Below are positions 16,650 through 25,696 of a stretch of DNA of 64,000 nt, in pieces. This DNA comes from JBCDHN01 sp965224535 (lineage in GTDB: Bacteria > Verrucomicrobiota > Verrucomicrobiia > Verrucomicrobiales > DEV007): contig CBDCZR010000043.1 in NCBI GenBank assembly GCA_965224535.1, positions 1 to 64,000 on the forward strand, read 5' to 3'. Under the pieces are notes generated by a model that saw only the letters and a list, made by a program, of their open reading frames with translations, was not told where the DNA came from and made no database searches. Numbering within the stretch: the first letter of the stretch is position 1; each line of letters opens with the position of its first letter. The translations under genes were made by a program, and so were the position numbers.

Positions 16650-17279
16650 TCAATCCCGCTCCGCTAACTGCGCGCGAAGCGATTGAATCTCGGCCTGAAG
16701 ATCGCCCACCACTTCGCGCAACTCGGCCACCTCGCGTTTCAGATTTCCCGCGTGATGTTCCCTCAGTTTGCGCTCCAATTCCTCCGCTCGTTGGCGAACG
16801 TGGTGCGCTTCATCGGCAAATCCGGCAGCCTGCAGGTGATCGGCGGCCTGGGACAAGTGGTGGAGGCGGCGTTCGGCGTTTTCCGCCTCATCCCGGCCGT
16901 GTCGCGCGTGTTCGATTCGCTCCATCTGCTCGCGAATTTCGTCTGCGGCGCGTTCGTTGCCCTCCTCCTTGGCTCGCCCTAACGCGGCACGAAGTTTTTC
17001 GAGCTGAGCGGCGATTTCCCGCTGTTCGTGGTCGCGCTTGTGGTGGTGGTAGCGTTCGGCCAACTCCGGTTTCCGGCGCATCAATTCGTGAAGTTCGCGT
17101 TCGTGCGCCCGGGCTTGGTCGTGCTTGCCGGCTTCGGCCAGCTCGTGGATTTCGCGTCGAATCGCGTGCACGCGCTCGGAAAATTCGCGCAACTCAGGCG
17201 GGGCCTCCTGAGCGATGGCCGAGCTGAGTTGAACCAACAACGCGGCGGCGGCCGCTAAGATCGGGGCTGGTTTTTTCAT
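16650..17279 (-). CDS. periplasmic coiled-coil protein
   Basis: I start at ATG 17279, where a Lys-Lys Sec signal peptide begins (KKPAPILAAAAALLVQLSSAIAQ); an in-frame upstream extension lacks sense as a leader. The mature 185 residues are almost wholly charged helix rich in Glu, Arg and His: LREFSERVHAIRREIHEL, then repeats such as EREL-ELMRRKPEL and EELERKLREHHAG. The end (VAELREVVGDLQAEIQSLRA) is a parallel coiled coil. It looks like a periplasmic tether or a metal/acid-stress protein, but nothing identifies a specific family. Confidence 0.7.
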   Translation of the reverse strand: MKKPAPILAAAAALLVQLSSAIAQEAPPELREFSERVHAIRREIHELAEAGKHDQARAHERELHELMRRKPELAERYHHHKRDHEQREIAAQLEKLRAALGRAKEEGNERAADEIREQMERIEHARHGRDEAENAERRLHHLSQAADHLQAAGFADEAHHVRQRAEELERKLREHHAGNLKREVAELREVVGDLQAEIQSLRAQLAERD

Positions 17280-17485
17280 GAGGCACCAAAGCCTGGAAGA
17301 GGAACGAACGCAACCGGCTGCGTTTGAAGGAAAAAATCGCCTCACGTACCCTGGCCAAGCCATAATTCCGGGCACATGTTAGGGCGCAGGGAATATTTTG
17401 CTTGTAATTCGTGGTGATTTTGTTATGCCTCGCCAATCGACCGATGGTCGCGGGGTAAGAGCAAACAAAAATCGCCAACGCACAA

Positions 17486-18695
17486 ATGAAAACGACACCA
17501 ACCAAAACTTGGGGGAGTTGGGCGGGCTTGGGGCTCGTCCTCCTGGCCCTGACCGCTTGCGAACGGATCGCCGACGCACCCGGCGGATTCCAGACCGGGG
17601 GAATCGTCGGAGACATCCCGCGAGGGAGAATCGACCGTCAATCCGCCTGATTACCGCGATGCGGGGGCCGCGTCGGAGAGCGCCGATGCAGGTGGAAGGA
17701 ATCTGAGCCCTAACGAGCTGTCCCAACAGGTGGACCTCATCGATCCGGAGGACCGAGCGCTCGAAGGCACGGAAGTGCAAGGCGCCGACGACACGCCTCA
17801 GGAGTGGGCCGCGACCACGAATTTGCAAGGATTGCCGGCGGAGTGGTTCGCGCCGGATAGCGACCCGGAACGTCCGCCCAGCTCTTCGGCCATGGTCATC
17901 CCGGCCGAACCGTTTAACTTTGAGGACGACCTGTTCCCGCTCATCGCGATCATCAGGGGGAGGGTCAAATTTCCCCAACCGGCGCCGGACAGCAAGGAGG
18001 CGCGGGAATCGGGCACGCGGGAGATTCGGACGCCGAGCCGGAGGGGTTATTGGCGCACGATCAAGCTGGGGCAACCGTTGTTCGTGCCCAAAGGACAGCG
18101 GCTGGACGGAATCAAGGTCTCGAACGGAAAATACACCCGCTACGTGGGAATTGCCTCGAAAATGGGCGATGGCGGCCAGAGCGAGAACCAGAAGCCGCTG
18201 ATCGTGGTGGAGGGCGGCGCGCGGGTGAAGAATTTGATCGTCGATAAACCCGCTGCTGACGGGATTCGGGTGGTTTTGCGAGGAAATCAGCCGACCACGA
18301 CTTACATCGAAAATGTGGACTTTCGCGACGTGGGAGAGGATGCGATCACCGTCAAATACGGCAACAGCAGCTCCAAGGTTTTCATCAAAAACTGCCTGTT
18401 TTACAAGGCGGCGGACAAATGCATCCAAATCAACTCCACGGCGCGGGTTTACATCAAAAACTGCCATTTTGAGGGCTTTCAGCGTGGGGTCCGGGCCTGT
18501 GGGACGTGCGGAAACAAGAGCTACCGCGTCTACGTTCAGGATTGCACCGCCTACAAGGGAACGGCGTTGCTGAAGATGACCAACTCCAAGGCGCGGGGCG
18601 AGGTTACCGGCTCAAAAGTCGAAAACGTCCGTTACGTCGCGCAAATCGACGGCGGCGCCAAAGTCAAGACGCGCGGCAACCAAAGCTACCGATAG
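17486..18695 (+). pseudogene. pectate lyase family PL3 lipoprotein, frameshifted near the N-terminus
   Basis: A lipoprotein signal starts at ATG 17486 (WAGLGLVLLALTAC, lipobox LTAC). The frame runs to about the five-G run at 17597-17601, after which coding continues one frame over (ESSETSREGESTVNPPDY onward) to the stop at 18695. A one-base indel in that G run joins them into one protein. The catalytic part is a right-handed parallel beta-helix of the PL3/pectate-lyase type: GGARVKNLIVDKPAADGIRV, YIENVDFRDVGEDAITVKYG, VFIKNCLFYKAADKCIQIN, VYIKNCHFEGFQRGVRACG, and TCGNKSYRVYVQDC. PL3 enzymes cut polygalacturonate by Ca-dependent beta-elimination. Expected on the outer membrane or cell surface. 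Confidence 0.78.
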
Positions 18696-18703
18696 CGCGC
18701 TTC

Positions 18704-18751
18704 GGATTTCGAGTTTCGAATTTCGTATTTTCTCGGATTTCGAGTTTCGAG
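18704..18751. repeat. 7-bp tandem repeats (GRRTTTC), intergenic
   Basis: Heptamers GGATTTC, GAGTTTC, GAATTTC, a 10-bp irregular unit, then GGATTTC, GAGTTTC and a T-run. The array lies between two convergent stop codons. It is the same family, on the opposite strand, as the in-frame arrays at 25662-25696 and 58192-58219. Confidence 0.85.
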
Positions 18752-18756
18752 TTTTT

Positions 18757-19725
18757 TCAAGCCACCCGGTTGGGAATCTGCGCCCCGGCTTGAAACGCGC
18801 GAATATTCTCGCAAACGGCCTCCAAAAGCCGGCTGCGCGACTCCAATGACGCCCAGGCGCTGTGCGGGGTGACGATGAGGTTGGGAACGTCCCGGCCAAG
18901 CAGCGGATGGTCGGCCGGAGGCGGTTCCACGCTCAAAACGTCCAACCCCGCTCCGCCCAGATGGCCCTCGCGCAGGCTCTCGGCCAGTGCGGCTTCGTCG
19001 ATGAGCGGTCCGCGGCCGGTGTTCACGAGAAAAGCGCCGGGTTTCATCAATTTCAGCACCTCCGCGTTGATGAATCGCTCGTTTTCCGGGGTAAGCGGGC
19101 AATGCAGCGAAATCGCGTCGCACTCGCGGAAAAACGCCTCGTTTTCCAGCCTGGGAACCGGTCCGGAAGTGGATTTCGAGCCCTCGCGGGCCAAAGCCAC
19201 AACCTTCATCCCAAATGCGGAGGCTAATTCGGCAACGCGCGCGCCGATCGTGCCCAATCCCACGATTCCCAGCGTTTTTCCAGCAAGCTCGAACACGGGG
19301 TAGTCCAACCGGGTGAACATGGGCGACTGCGGCCACTTTTCGGGCTCGGCCGCGTAACGATGAACGTTGGTGGCCAGGTTGAGGAGCAACGCCAGGGTGT
19401 GCTGGGCCACGCTTTCCGTGGAGTAGCCGCTCACGTTGCTGACGGGGATTCCCAACTCGTCGGCAGCCGCCAAATCCACGTTATTGGTGCCCGTCGCCGT
19501 CACCACCACGTAGCGCAGTGCCTCTTGAGCGGCGGTCAGGGTTTCGCGATCCAGGACGACCTTGTTCACCAAAACCACCTCGCAAGCCAGGCAGCGTTCC
19601 ACCCGTTGTTCCGGAGCGGTGAAGCGGTGAAGCGTTAGTTCGCCCAAAGCCTCAAGCGGGGCGAAATTGATGTCGCCGGCATCGAGCGTGGCGGCGTCCA
19701 GGTAAGCAATGGGGGTGGATTTCAT
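18757..19725 (-). CDS. D-2-hydroxyacid dehydrogenase (glycerate dehydrogenase-like)
   Basis: A 322-residue NAD(P)-dependent D-isomer-specific 2-hydroxyacid dehydrogenase. It has the substrate domain motif VVTATGTNNVDLAAADELGI, the nucleotide-binding GLGTIGARVAELASAFGM, the catalytic Arg in NTGRGPLIDE, the Glu in AGLDVLSVEPPP, and the His in VTPHSAW. The pattern NNVD and SVAQHTLALLL fits glycerate/hydroxypyruvate dehydrogenases (HprA type), which reduce hydroxypyruvate or glyoxylate. It is divergent from the DUF423 gene with a 39-bp gap. Confidence 0.85.
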   Translation of the reverse strand: MKSTPIAYLDAATLDAGDINFAPLEALGELTLHRFTAPEQRVERCLACEVVLVNKVVLDRETLTAAQEALRYVVVTATGTNNVDLAAADELGIPVSNVSGYSTESVAQHTLALLLNLATNVHRYAAEPEKWPQSPMFTRLDYPVFELAGKTLGIVGLGTIGARVAELASAFGMKVVALAREGSKSTSGPVPRLENEAFFRECDAISLHCPLTPENERFINAEVLKLMKPGAFLVNTGRGPLIDEAALAESLREGHLGGAGLDVLSVEPPPADHPLLGRDVPNLIVTPHSAWASLESRSRLLEAVCENIRAFQAGAQIPNRVA

Positions 19726-19764
19726 GTTGAGGGCCGAAACTTTCGCCGGGAGGGTGGCTACATC

Positions 19765-20118
19765 ATGAACTACACCCGCATTTCCGCAATCCTGGCCTTT
19801 CTGGGAGTTGCGCTAGGCGCTTTTGGCGCACATGGGCTGGAAAGCCGGCTGGAGGCGGCCGGCCGCGTCGAAACTTGGGAAACTGCCACGTTTTATCACC
19901 TCCTTCACGCCGTGGCGCTGTTCGCGATTTCCTGGCGCGCGGATGGCGTGCCCAAAGGGCCCTGGCTTTGCCTCGCGATCGGGATTTTTGTCTTCAGCGG
20001 CAGTCTTTACGCGCTTTGCCTCAGCGGGGTGACGATGCTGGGCGCCATTACGCCGATTGGCGGGTTGGCGTTCCTGACCGGCTGGCTTTGGCTGGCAATT
20101 CAGCCGCAAAATCGTTGA
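19765..20118 (+). CDS. DUF423 family inner-membrane protein
   Basis: 117 residues with four predicted transmembrane helices and the family hallmarks: N-terminal AFLGVALGAFGAHGLE, central WETATFYHLLHAVALFAI, FVFSGSLYALCLSG and C-terminal TPIGGLAFLTGWL. DUF423 proteins (YgdD-like) are small integral membrane proteins of unknown function found across bacteria. Its end lies 4 bp from the convergent OmpH/Skp-like gene. Confidence 0.88.
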   Translation: MNYTRISAILAFLGVALGAFGAHGLESRLEAAGRVETWETATFYHLLHAVALFAISWRADGVPKGPWLCLAIGIFVFSGSLYALCLSGVTMLGAITPIGGLAFLTGWLWLAIQPQNR

Positions 20119-20122
20119 GCCA

Positions 20123-20671
20123 TCACTTGGGCAGCAAGCCGATGACGGTGGCGGTCAGGTCATCCGCGCCGGGGGAATCCAGCAACTGGAAGGTACCGTC
20201 CGGCGTTCGGGCGGAACTGTCCAGCACCAGCGCGTATTTGCCGCCGTTGGCTTTTTTGACCAATCCAGCGACCTCTTCCACCACTTTTTTCAGGCCCTCA
20301 ACGCGCTGTTGGGTCAGTTTTATCTGCGTGCGTTGCTGCACGTCCATCATGCTGCGCTGAATTTCGATCGCCTTACCTTGCATGTCGCGCAGCATGTTAA
20401 TGGAGTCTTGGGTCAGCTTTCCATCGGCGCCTTTTTTTTCCTGGAGCATTGCGGCGTCTTTCCGCAGCTTTTCCAGCTCCTCTTCCTTGGTTTTGATGAC
20501 GGTGGTGGCGTTCTCGCCCTCCTGTTTCAGGGCCGCTTCCAGTTTCTTGGCTTCGGGGTGGGCGAGAATGACCTTTTTGAAATCGACAACGGCGACTTTG
20601 AAATCCTGGGCGGTGGCCTGACCTAACGTGGCAGCCAGGACGAGAGGTGCGAGAATGGTTGAGAGCTTCAT
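20123..20671 (-). CDS. OmpH/Skp-family periplasmic chaperone
   Basis: 182 residues with a signal peptide (ILAPLVLAATLGQATAQ). The mature start KVAVVDFKKVILAHPEAKKLEAAL is the OmpH family beta-strand, followed by a long charged coiled coil and a return strand (GGKYALVLDSSARTP) that completes the trimerisation body. Skp/OmpH trimers hold unfolded outer-membrane proteins in the periplasm for BamA. Unlike E. coli skp it does not sit beside bamA. A second OmpH-like copy for housekeeping may exist elsewhere. Confidence 0.82.
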   Translation of the reverse strand: MKLSTILAPLVLAATLGQATAQDFKVAVVDFKKVILAHPEAKKLEAALKQEGENATTVIKTKEEELEKLRKDAAMLQEKKGADGKLTQDSINMLRDMQGKAIEIQRSMMDVQQRTQIKLTQQRVEGLKKVVEEVAGLVKKANGGKYALVLDSSARTPDGTFQLLDSPGADDLTATVIGLLPK

Positions 20672-20778
20672 TTCTCTAACCTCATCGCCACAAATTCGCG
20701 CGGGTCAAGTCTTCGTGAAATTCATTGACGGTTAGGGCGTGGTGATGTTCTCTCCCGACCGCTTTTGGCAACCTAAGC

Positions 20779-21804
20779 ATGAAAAAAGCACTCATCACCG
20801 GAATCACGGGCCAGGACGGCTCTTATTTGGCCGAACTGTTGCTCGAAAAGGGCTACGAGGTTCACGGAATCATCCGACGCAGCTCGTCGTTCAATACTGA
20901 GCGCATCGATCACATCTACCAGGACCCCCACAGCGCCAATCCGCGTCTCCAACTGCATTTCGGCGATTTGAGCGATTCATCCGCCCTGGCCAAGCTGCTC
21001 TACCAGCTTCAGCCGGACGAAATCTACAACCTCGGCGCCCAGAGCCACGTCCGCGTCTCCTTCGACGTGCCGGAATCGACTGGCGACATCGTGGGATTGG
21101 GCACGCAACGCATTCTGGAAGCCATCCGAGAGGTTGATTTGATTGGCAAAATCCGCTTTTACCAAGCCTCCTCGTCGGAAATGTTCGGCAAGGTGCAGGA
21201 GACCCCGCAAACGGAAACCACGCCGTTTTGGCCGCGCTCGCCCTACGGCTGCGCCAAGGTTTACGCCTACTGGCTCACGGTGAACTACCGCGAAAGCTAC
21301 GGCCTGCACGCCAGCAACGGCATCCTCTTCAACCACGAAAGCCCGCGCCGCGGCGAAACGTTCGTGACGCGAAAAATCAGCCGCGCCGCCGCACGGATCA
21401 AGGTTGGGCTGCAAGAGAAGCTTTACCTCGGTAACCTGGATGCTAAGCGCGATTGGGGCTACGCCAAGGAATACGTCGAGATGATGTGGATGATGCTCCA
21501 GCAGGACCAACCGGACGACTACGTCGTGGCCACGGGGGAGACCCACAGCGTGCAAGAATTCTGCGAAGAAGCCTTCGGCCACCTGGGCCTGGACTACCGC
21601 GAATACGTCGAAACTGACGAGCGCTACCTGCGCCCGGCGGAGGTTGATTTGCTCGTCGGCGATCCTGCCAAAGCCAAACAACAGCTCGGTTGGGAGCCCA
21701 AGGTCAAGTTCAAGGAGTTGGTGCAAATCATGACCGATGCCGACCTGCAACTGGCCAAGGAAGAAAAGGCCTACCAGGACGCAAAGGCCTCGGTGGCAGG
21801 TTGA
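20779..21804 (+). CDS. gmd: GDP-mannose 4,6-dehydratase
   Basis: A 341-residue extended short-chain dehydrogenase. The NADP-binding motif is GITGQDGSYLAELLLEKGYEV; the GDP-mannose signature is IIRRSSSFNTERIDHIYQDPH; catalysis uses the SSSEMFG Ser/Glu and the Tyr-Lys pair in PYGCAKVYAYW. NHESPRRGETFVTRKI and LDAKRDWGYAKEYV are typical of Gmd. It makes GDP-4-dehydro-6-deoxy-D-mannose, the precursor of GDP-fucose and GDP-rhamnose for surface glycans. No epimerase/reductase partner (fcl or rmd) is adjacent. Confidence 0.95.
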   Translation: MKKALITGITGQDGSYLAELLLEKGYEVHGIIRRSSSFNTERIDHIYQDPHSANPRLQLHFGDLSDSSALAKLLYQLQPDEIYNLGAQSHVRVSFDVPESTGDIVGLGTQRILEAIREVDLIGKIRFYQASSSEMFGKVQETPQTETTPFWPRSPYGCAKVYAYWLTVNYRESYGLHASNGILFNHESPRRGETFVTRKISRAAARIKVGLQEKLYLGNLDAKRDWGYAKEYVEMMWMMLQQDQPDDYVVATGETHSVQEFCEEAFGHLGLDYREYVETDERYLRPAEVDLLVGDPAKAKQQLGWEPKVKFKELVQIMTDADLQLAKEEKAYQDAKASVAG

Positions 21805-21825
21805 GGCAGATACTTCGCTGGGCAC

Positions 21826-22560
21826 ATGGCCGCAACAGGCAAGCACTTCGACACCACTCAATGGAGCCTGCTGCATCGGGTTCGATCCAACGACAGCCGC
21901 GTTGCCGGCCAGGCATTGGAGCAAATTTGTCAGGGCTACTGGCTGCCCCTCTTTGCTTGGCTCCGGAGCAGCGGAAACCCGCCAGAAGCCGCCGAAGACA
22001 TGACGCAGGGTTTCTTCGCCCACGCCATCAAAAGCGAGCTTTTCACCAAGGCGGATCCCGGCAAAGGGCGCCTGCGCAGCTTCCTGCTTGCCGCGCTCAA
22101 GCGCTACCTCGCTAACCGCCAAGATTACCAAAATGCCCAAAAACGCGGTGGCGGGCGGGCTCCGCTTTCGCTGGATTTCATTGACTCCGGGCTGGCTGAG
22201 CGTCAACTGGCCGAAGCCTTGCAAGCACCCGTTGAGGATTCAGCCCTTTTTTACGACAGGAGTTGGGGGCGGACGCTCGTTCAGCGGGCCATGCGGCGAT
22301 TGGGTCAGGAACACGCCAACAAGGAAAAAACGGATCTGTTCGAAACGCTCGGTCCGCTGCTCTCTCATCACCAACCCGGCAAATCCTACGCCGAGGCTGC
22401 GGCTCGATTGAACCTGAGCGAAGAAACTGTGCGGGTTGCCTTCCATCGCTTCAAGAATCGCTTCGGGCAGATTGTCCGCGAGGAATTGGCCCAAACTTTG
22501 CTTCCGGGCGACGATTTGGAGGAGGAACTGGCCTACCTGACGAAAGTTCTGTCGCAGTAG
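21826..22560 (+). CDS. ECF-type RNA polymerase sigma factor paired with the kinase gene
   Basis: 244 residues. It begins with FDTTQWSLLHRVRSND and continues with a region-2-like helix (QICQGYWLPLFAWLRSSGN, EDMTQGFFAHAI). The C-terminal sigma-4 helix-turn-helix is KSYAEAAARLNLSEETVRVAFHRFKNRFG. This variant, with the FDTTQWSLL start, is common in Verrucomicrobiota and Planctomycetota next to giant Ser/Thr kinases, and no anti-sigma gene is present. The kinase gene starts 95 bp downstream in the same direction. The likely logic is that the kinase senses a signal through its periplasmic part and controls the sigma factor. Here the kinase is broken, so the sigma factor may be unregulated. Confidence 0.85.
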   Translation: MAATGKHFDTTQWSLLHRVRSNDSRVAGQALEQICQGYWLPLFAWLRSSGNPPEAAEDMTQGFFAHAIKSELFTKADPGKGRLRSFLLAALKRYLANRQDYQNAQKRGGGRAPLSLDFIDSGLAERQLAEALQAPVEDSALFYDRSWGRTLVQRAMRRLGQEHANKEKTDLFETLGPLLSHHQPGKSYAEAAARLNLSEETVRVAFHRFKNRFGQIVREELAQTLLPGDDLEEELAYLTKVLSQ

Positions 22561-22655
22561 GTCGAATTCTCGGCTGCCGGTGAAAAATTTCAGAAAATTG
22601 GTAACAGCCCCATCTGCTTTCCGTTAGGAACCGGCGCACCGACAAAACTCTCGCT

Positions 22656-23009
22656 ATGCCTAACGACGAAATTCCTCCGAATCCAGATTCATCCTCGCCG
22701 CTTGAGCCCGATTTGGAAGGCCGCGATCCCGGCCAAATGCTTCGAGCCATCGCCGCGGAAACGCCGCCGCCATCGCCCGGAGCCTGGGTCCCGCCTTTGC
22801 CGGAAGAGTTGGCCCCACTCATGCCCGGCTACGAAATTACCAGTGTGCTGGGCCGCGGCGGCATGGGCGCGGTCTACCGTGCTTGGCAAACCGGCTTGGA
22901 GCGCGAAGTCGCCATCAAGCTGCTGCCGCCCGAACTCGGCGCGGACCCGGAGTTTGAGGCCCGATTCAAGCGCGAAGCCAAGTCCATGGCCAAGCTCAAT
23001 CACCCTAAC
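22656..23009 (+). pseudogene. Ser/Thr protein kinase, 5' fragment cut by the IS element
   Basis: The first 118 codons of the kinase. An acidic proline-rich leader is followed by the kinase N-lobe: glycine loop VLGRGGMGAVYRAWQ and the ATP lysine in REVAIKLLPPELG, ending at KLNHPN. The IS element interrupts immediately after the Asn codon. Removing the element and one copy of the 6-bp duplication restores NHPNIVQIYDFG in frame, so insertion alone caused the break. The fragment as it stands runs on into the element and stops at 23051. Confidence 0.93.
23004..23009. repeat. target site duplication, left copy (CCTAAC)
   Basis: CCTAAC directly abuts the left inverted repeat. An identical direct copy lies at 25036-25041. 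Confidence 0.9.
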
Positions 23010-25035
23010 CCGAAGTTGGAGGCAATAATCCGGGCAACTTGCTTATTATAAGCGACTTATGAATTTTCATGGCAAAATATGTGCCCATGTAAATGATATT
23101 TTGTATTAATTTTTGTTGATATTTAATACTATTCGCGCAATATAGCGCACCCATGTATATTGAATCGGTTCCCAACCGCAACTCCCCACCCTGCATCCTC
23201 CTGCGCGAATCCATCCGCGAAGGCAAAAAGACCCGCAAGCGCACCATCGCCAACCTCACCTCCTGGCCCAAAGAAGTCGTCGAAAACCTCCGCATCCTGC
23301 TCAAAGGCGGCCGCGCCACCGAGACCTCCCTCCAAGACAGCTTTGACGTCGTGCGATCCCGATCCCACGGCCACGCCCACGCCGTGGTTGCTCTCATCAA
23401 GAAACTCGGCCTGCCCGCCATTATCGAGCGCAGCGACTCTCCGCAACGCCGGCTCGTTCTGGCCACCATCGCCGGACGCATCCTCTTCCCCGGCTCCAAA
23501 CTCGCCTTGGCGCGCGAGCTTTCCCCCGACACCGCCAGCTCCACTCTAGGCGAACTCTGCGGGCTCGATCCTAACACAGCCGTCAACGTCAAAGAGATCT
23601 ATTCAGCCATGCACTGGTTGTTCGAAAAACAGCCTAACATTGAGACAAAATTGGCCAAAGCCCACCTCAAAAATGGCACGCTCGTCCTCTACGACCTGAC
23701 CAGCACCTGGTATGAAGGCGAGACCTGTCCGCTGGCCGAGCGCGGCTACAATCGTGATGGCAAAGCCGGCAAAAAACAGATCAACATCGGCCTGCTCTGT
23801 GATGAACGCGGCTGCCCGATTGCCTGTGAAGCCTTCAAAGGCTCCACCGCCGATCCTAACACCGTCGCCACCCAGATCACCAAACTGCGCGAACGTTTCG
23901 GGCTAAGCAAAGTCATCCTCGTCGGTGACCGCGGCATGATCACCAGCGCTCGTATCGACGAAGAATTTCGCGGCGTAGAGGGCCTGGGCTGGATCAGTGC
24001 GCTGCGCAATGACGCGATTCAAAAGCTCGCCAAAAAGCAGGCGTTGCAGCCCGAACTCTTCGACGAATACGGCTTGGCCGAGATCAGTTGCGAAGAGCTT
24101 TATCCCGGCGAGCGCCTCGTCGTTTGCCGCAATCCGCGCCTGGCCAAAGAGCGTACCGAGAGGCGAGAAGCGCTGCTTGAAGCCACCGAACAAGCTCTGC
24201 AAAAAGTCAAAGCCGCCGTGGGCCGGGCGCGACATCCTTACCGTGGAAAGGACCGCATCGCGCGCCGCATCGAGCGCGATATCGCCAAATACAAGATGCT
24301 CAAGCACTTCGAGTTGAACATCGGCGAAGACAGTTTGGATTGGACGCGCAAGGAGGATTCGATTCAACGCGAATCGCGCCTCGACGGGCTCTACGTGGTG
24401 CGAGCCGGCCGGGTTGGCGCCGAGGAGATGGATAGCGAGGGGTTGGTGCGTAGTTATAAAAGCCTGGCTAATGTGGAAAAAGCTTTTCGCAATCTCAAGA
24501 CGGTCGATTTGCAGGTACGCCCCATTTTTCACAACGACGAGGAAATGGTGCGCGCACACATTTTTATCTGCATGTTAGGCTATTATGTAGACTGGCATAT
24601 GCGCGAGGCCTTGGCTCCGATGCTCTTTGCCGAGGAGGATCGCGAGGCGGCCGCGGCCAAGCGCAAGAACATCGTCGCACCAGCGGAGCGTTCCGATACA
24701 ACGCTTTCGAAGGTGTCGAGCAAGGTTGATGAGGAGGGGCGGCCGGTGCATAGTTTGCGCACATTGCTGGGTAATCTTTCGAGCATCGTGTCATCGACAT
24801 TTCGGCCGAAGCTTGAGGGTGCCCCAACGTTTGAGAAGCTCACTCAGCCCACGGCCGATCAGGCGCGGGCCTTTGAGCTGTTGGGAGTGCGCTCGCCGGG
24901 TTAGGCCGAAGTTGGGGAGGGGGTTTACTGGTTTGCTGCAGGTTGGGCAGATTGTGCCCAGTAGCGTGCAAAATGAATCATCTGTAACTCGCTTACGGTC
25001 AATGGGAAGTCGCGGATTGGGCGGGTTAACTTCGG
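23010..25035 (+). mobile_element. complete insertion sequence, IS1634-family type (IS4 superfamily), 2,026 bp
   Basis: Ends are defined by a short terminal inverted repeat, CCGAAGTT at the left and AACTTCGG at the right, and a 6-bp direct target duplication CCTAAC. One full-length transposase gene fills it. The left 143 bp is AT-rich and holds the probable promoter (TTGTTGATATTTAATACTAT near 23112-23131). The right 131 bp is non-coding. Intact ends, an intact ORF and an exactly restorable target show a recent insertion that may still be mobile. Confidence 0.92.
23153..24904 (+). CDS. transposase, IS1634 family (IS4 superfamily DDE)
   Basis: 583 residues starting MYIESVPNRN, a form typical of IS1634-type enzymes. 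The RNase-H-like catalytic residues are the Asp in LVLYDLTSTWYEG, the Asp in KVILVGDRGMI, and the Glu in SLANVEKAFRNLK, which belongs to the IS4-type Y-(2)-R-(3)-E-(6)-K signature. The beta-strand insertion between the second Asp and the Glu is present (residues 290-420). The C-terminus is AFELLGVRSPG. It cuts and pastes the element using the 8-bp ends. The frame is intact and shows no sign of decay. Confidence 0.92.
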   Translation: MYIESVPNRNSPPCILLRESIREGKKTRKRTIANLTSWPKEVVENLRILLKGGRATETSLQDSFDVVRSRSHGHAHAVVALIKKLGLPAIIERSDSPQRRLVLATIAGRILFPGSKLALARELSPDTASSTLGELCGLDPNTAVNVKEIYSAMHWLFEKQPNIETKLAKAHLKNGTLVLYDLTSTWYEGETCPLAERGYNRDGKAGKKQINIGLLCDERGCPIACEAFKGSTADPNTVATQITKLRERFGLSKVILVGDRGMITSARIDEEFRGVEGLGWISALRNDAIQKLAKKQALQPELFDEYGLAEISCEELYPGERLVVCRNPRLAKERTERREALLEATEQALQKVKAAVGRARHPYRGKDRIARRIERDIAKYKMLKHFELNIGEDSLDWTRKEDSIQRESRLDGLYVVRAGRVGAEEMDSEGLVRSYKSLANVEKAFRNLKTVDLQVRPIFHNDEEMVRAHIFICMLGYYVDWHMREALAPMLFAEEDREAAAAKRKNIVAPAERSDTTLSKVSSKVDEEGRPVHSLRTLLGNLSSIVSSTFRPKLEGAPTFEKLTQPTADQARAFELLGVRSPG

Positions 25036-25041
25036 CCTAAC
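24900..25041. repeat. perfect 14-bp inverted repeat at the right end of the IS
   Basis: GTTAGGCCGAAGTT (24900-24913, spanning the transposase stop codon) and AACTTCGGCCTAAC (25028-25041) are exact inverted copies. The right arm combines the terminal repeat with the host target duplication. The internal left arm therefore carries the inverse of both, followed by GGGGAGG, which resembles the left IS end (CCGAAGTTGGAGG). It may act as a transcription or transposition control structure, or be the scar of an earlier nested event. Confidence 0.7.
25036..25041. repeat. target site duplication, right copy (CCTAAC)
   Basis: A direct copy of 23004-23009 abutting the right inverted repeat. The next codon, ATC, resumes the kinase frame. 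Confidence 0.9.
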
Positions 25042-25661
25042 ATCGTGCAAATCTACGATTTTGGCCAAACCACCGCCGGGCACCACTTCTTCGTCATGGA
25101 ATTCATCGACGGCACGGATTTGCACCAGTTCATCCGCTCCGGCGAACTGGATGCCGAGGGCGCGCTCAACGCCGTGAGCCAAATCTGCGACGCCCTGGAA
25201 TACGCCCACAGCGAGGGCTACGTGCACCGCGATATCAAGCCGGCGAACATCTTCATCAACAGCAAAGGCGTTCTCAAGGTCGGCGACTTCGGCCTGGCAA
25301 AACTCGTCGATGCCGAAGGCCAAATCTCTCCCGAGCAAATGGGTGGCCTGACCATGACCGGTGTGGGCATGGGCACACCGCACTACGCCGCGCCAGAGCA
25401 AATGACAGGCAAGGGCCAAATCGACCATCGCGCAGACATCTTCAGCCTCGGCATCATGTTCTACGAGATGCTCACCGGCGATATTCCGCGCGGCGCAGTC
25501 AAGGCTCCCAGCCAACGCATGCCCGCCAAGCAATTGGACGTGCGCATTGACGGCGTGGTCTTCAAGGCGATGGAGCAGGATCCCGATGAGCGCTACCAAA
25601 CGGCAACCGACTTGCGCAGCGATGTGGACGAGATTCGCACGACCGATCCGCCTGCGGCGGA

Positions 25662-25696
25662 AAAATCCGAAACTCGAAGTCCGAAATCCGAAATTG
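25662..25696. repeat. in-frame 7-bp tandem repeats in the kinase juxtamembrane linker
   Basis: Five heptamers, AAAATCC, GAAACTC, GAAGTCC, GAAATCC, GAAATTG, encode the linker KSETRSPKSEI between the kinase domain and the transmembrane helix. Same family as 18704-18751 and 58192-58219. Confidence 0.85.

Noticed and set aside
22656..23051. Separate short kinase-like gene
   Set aside because: It is the 5' part of the interrupted kinase; its last codons are IS sequence.
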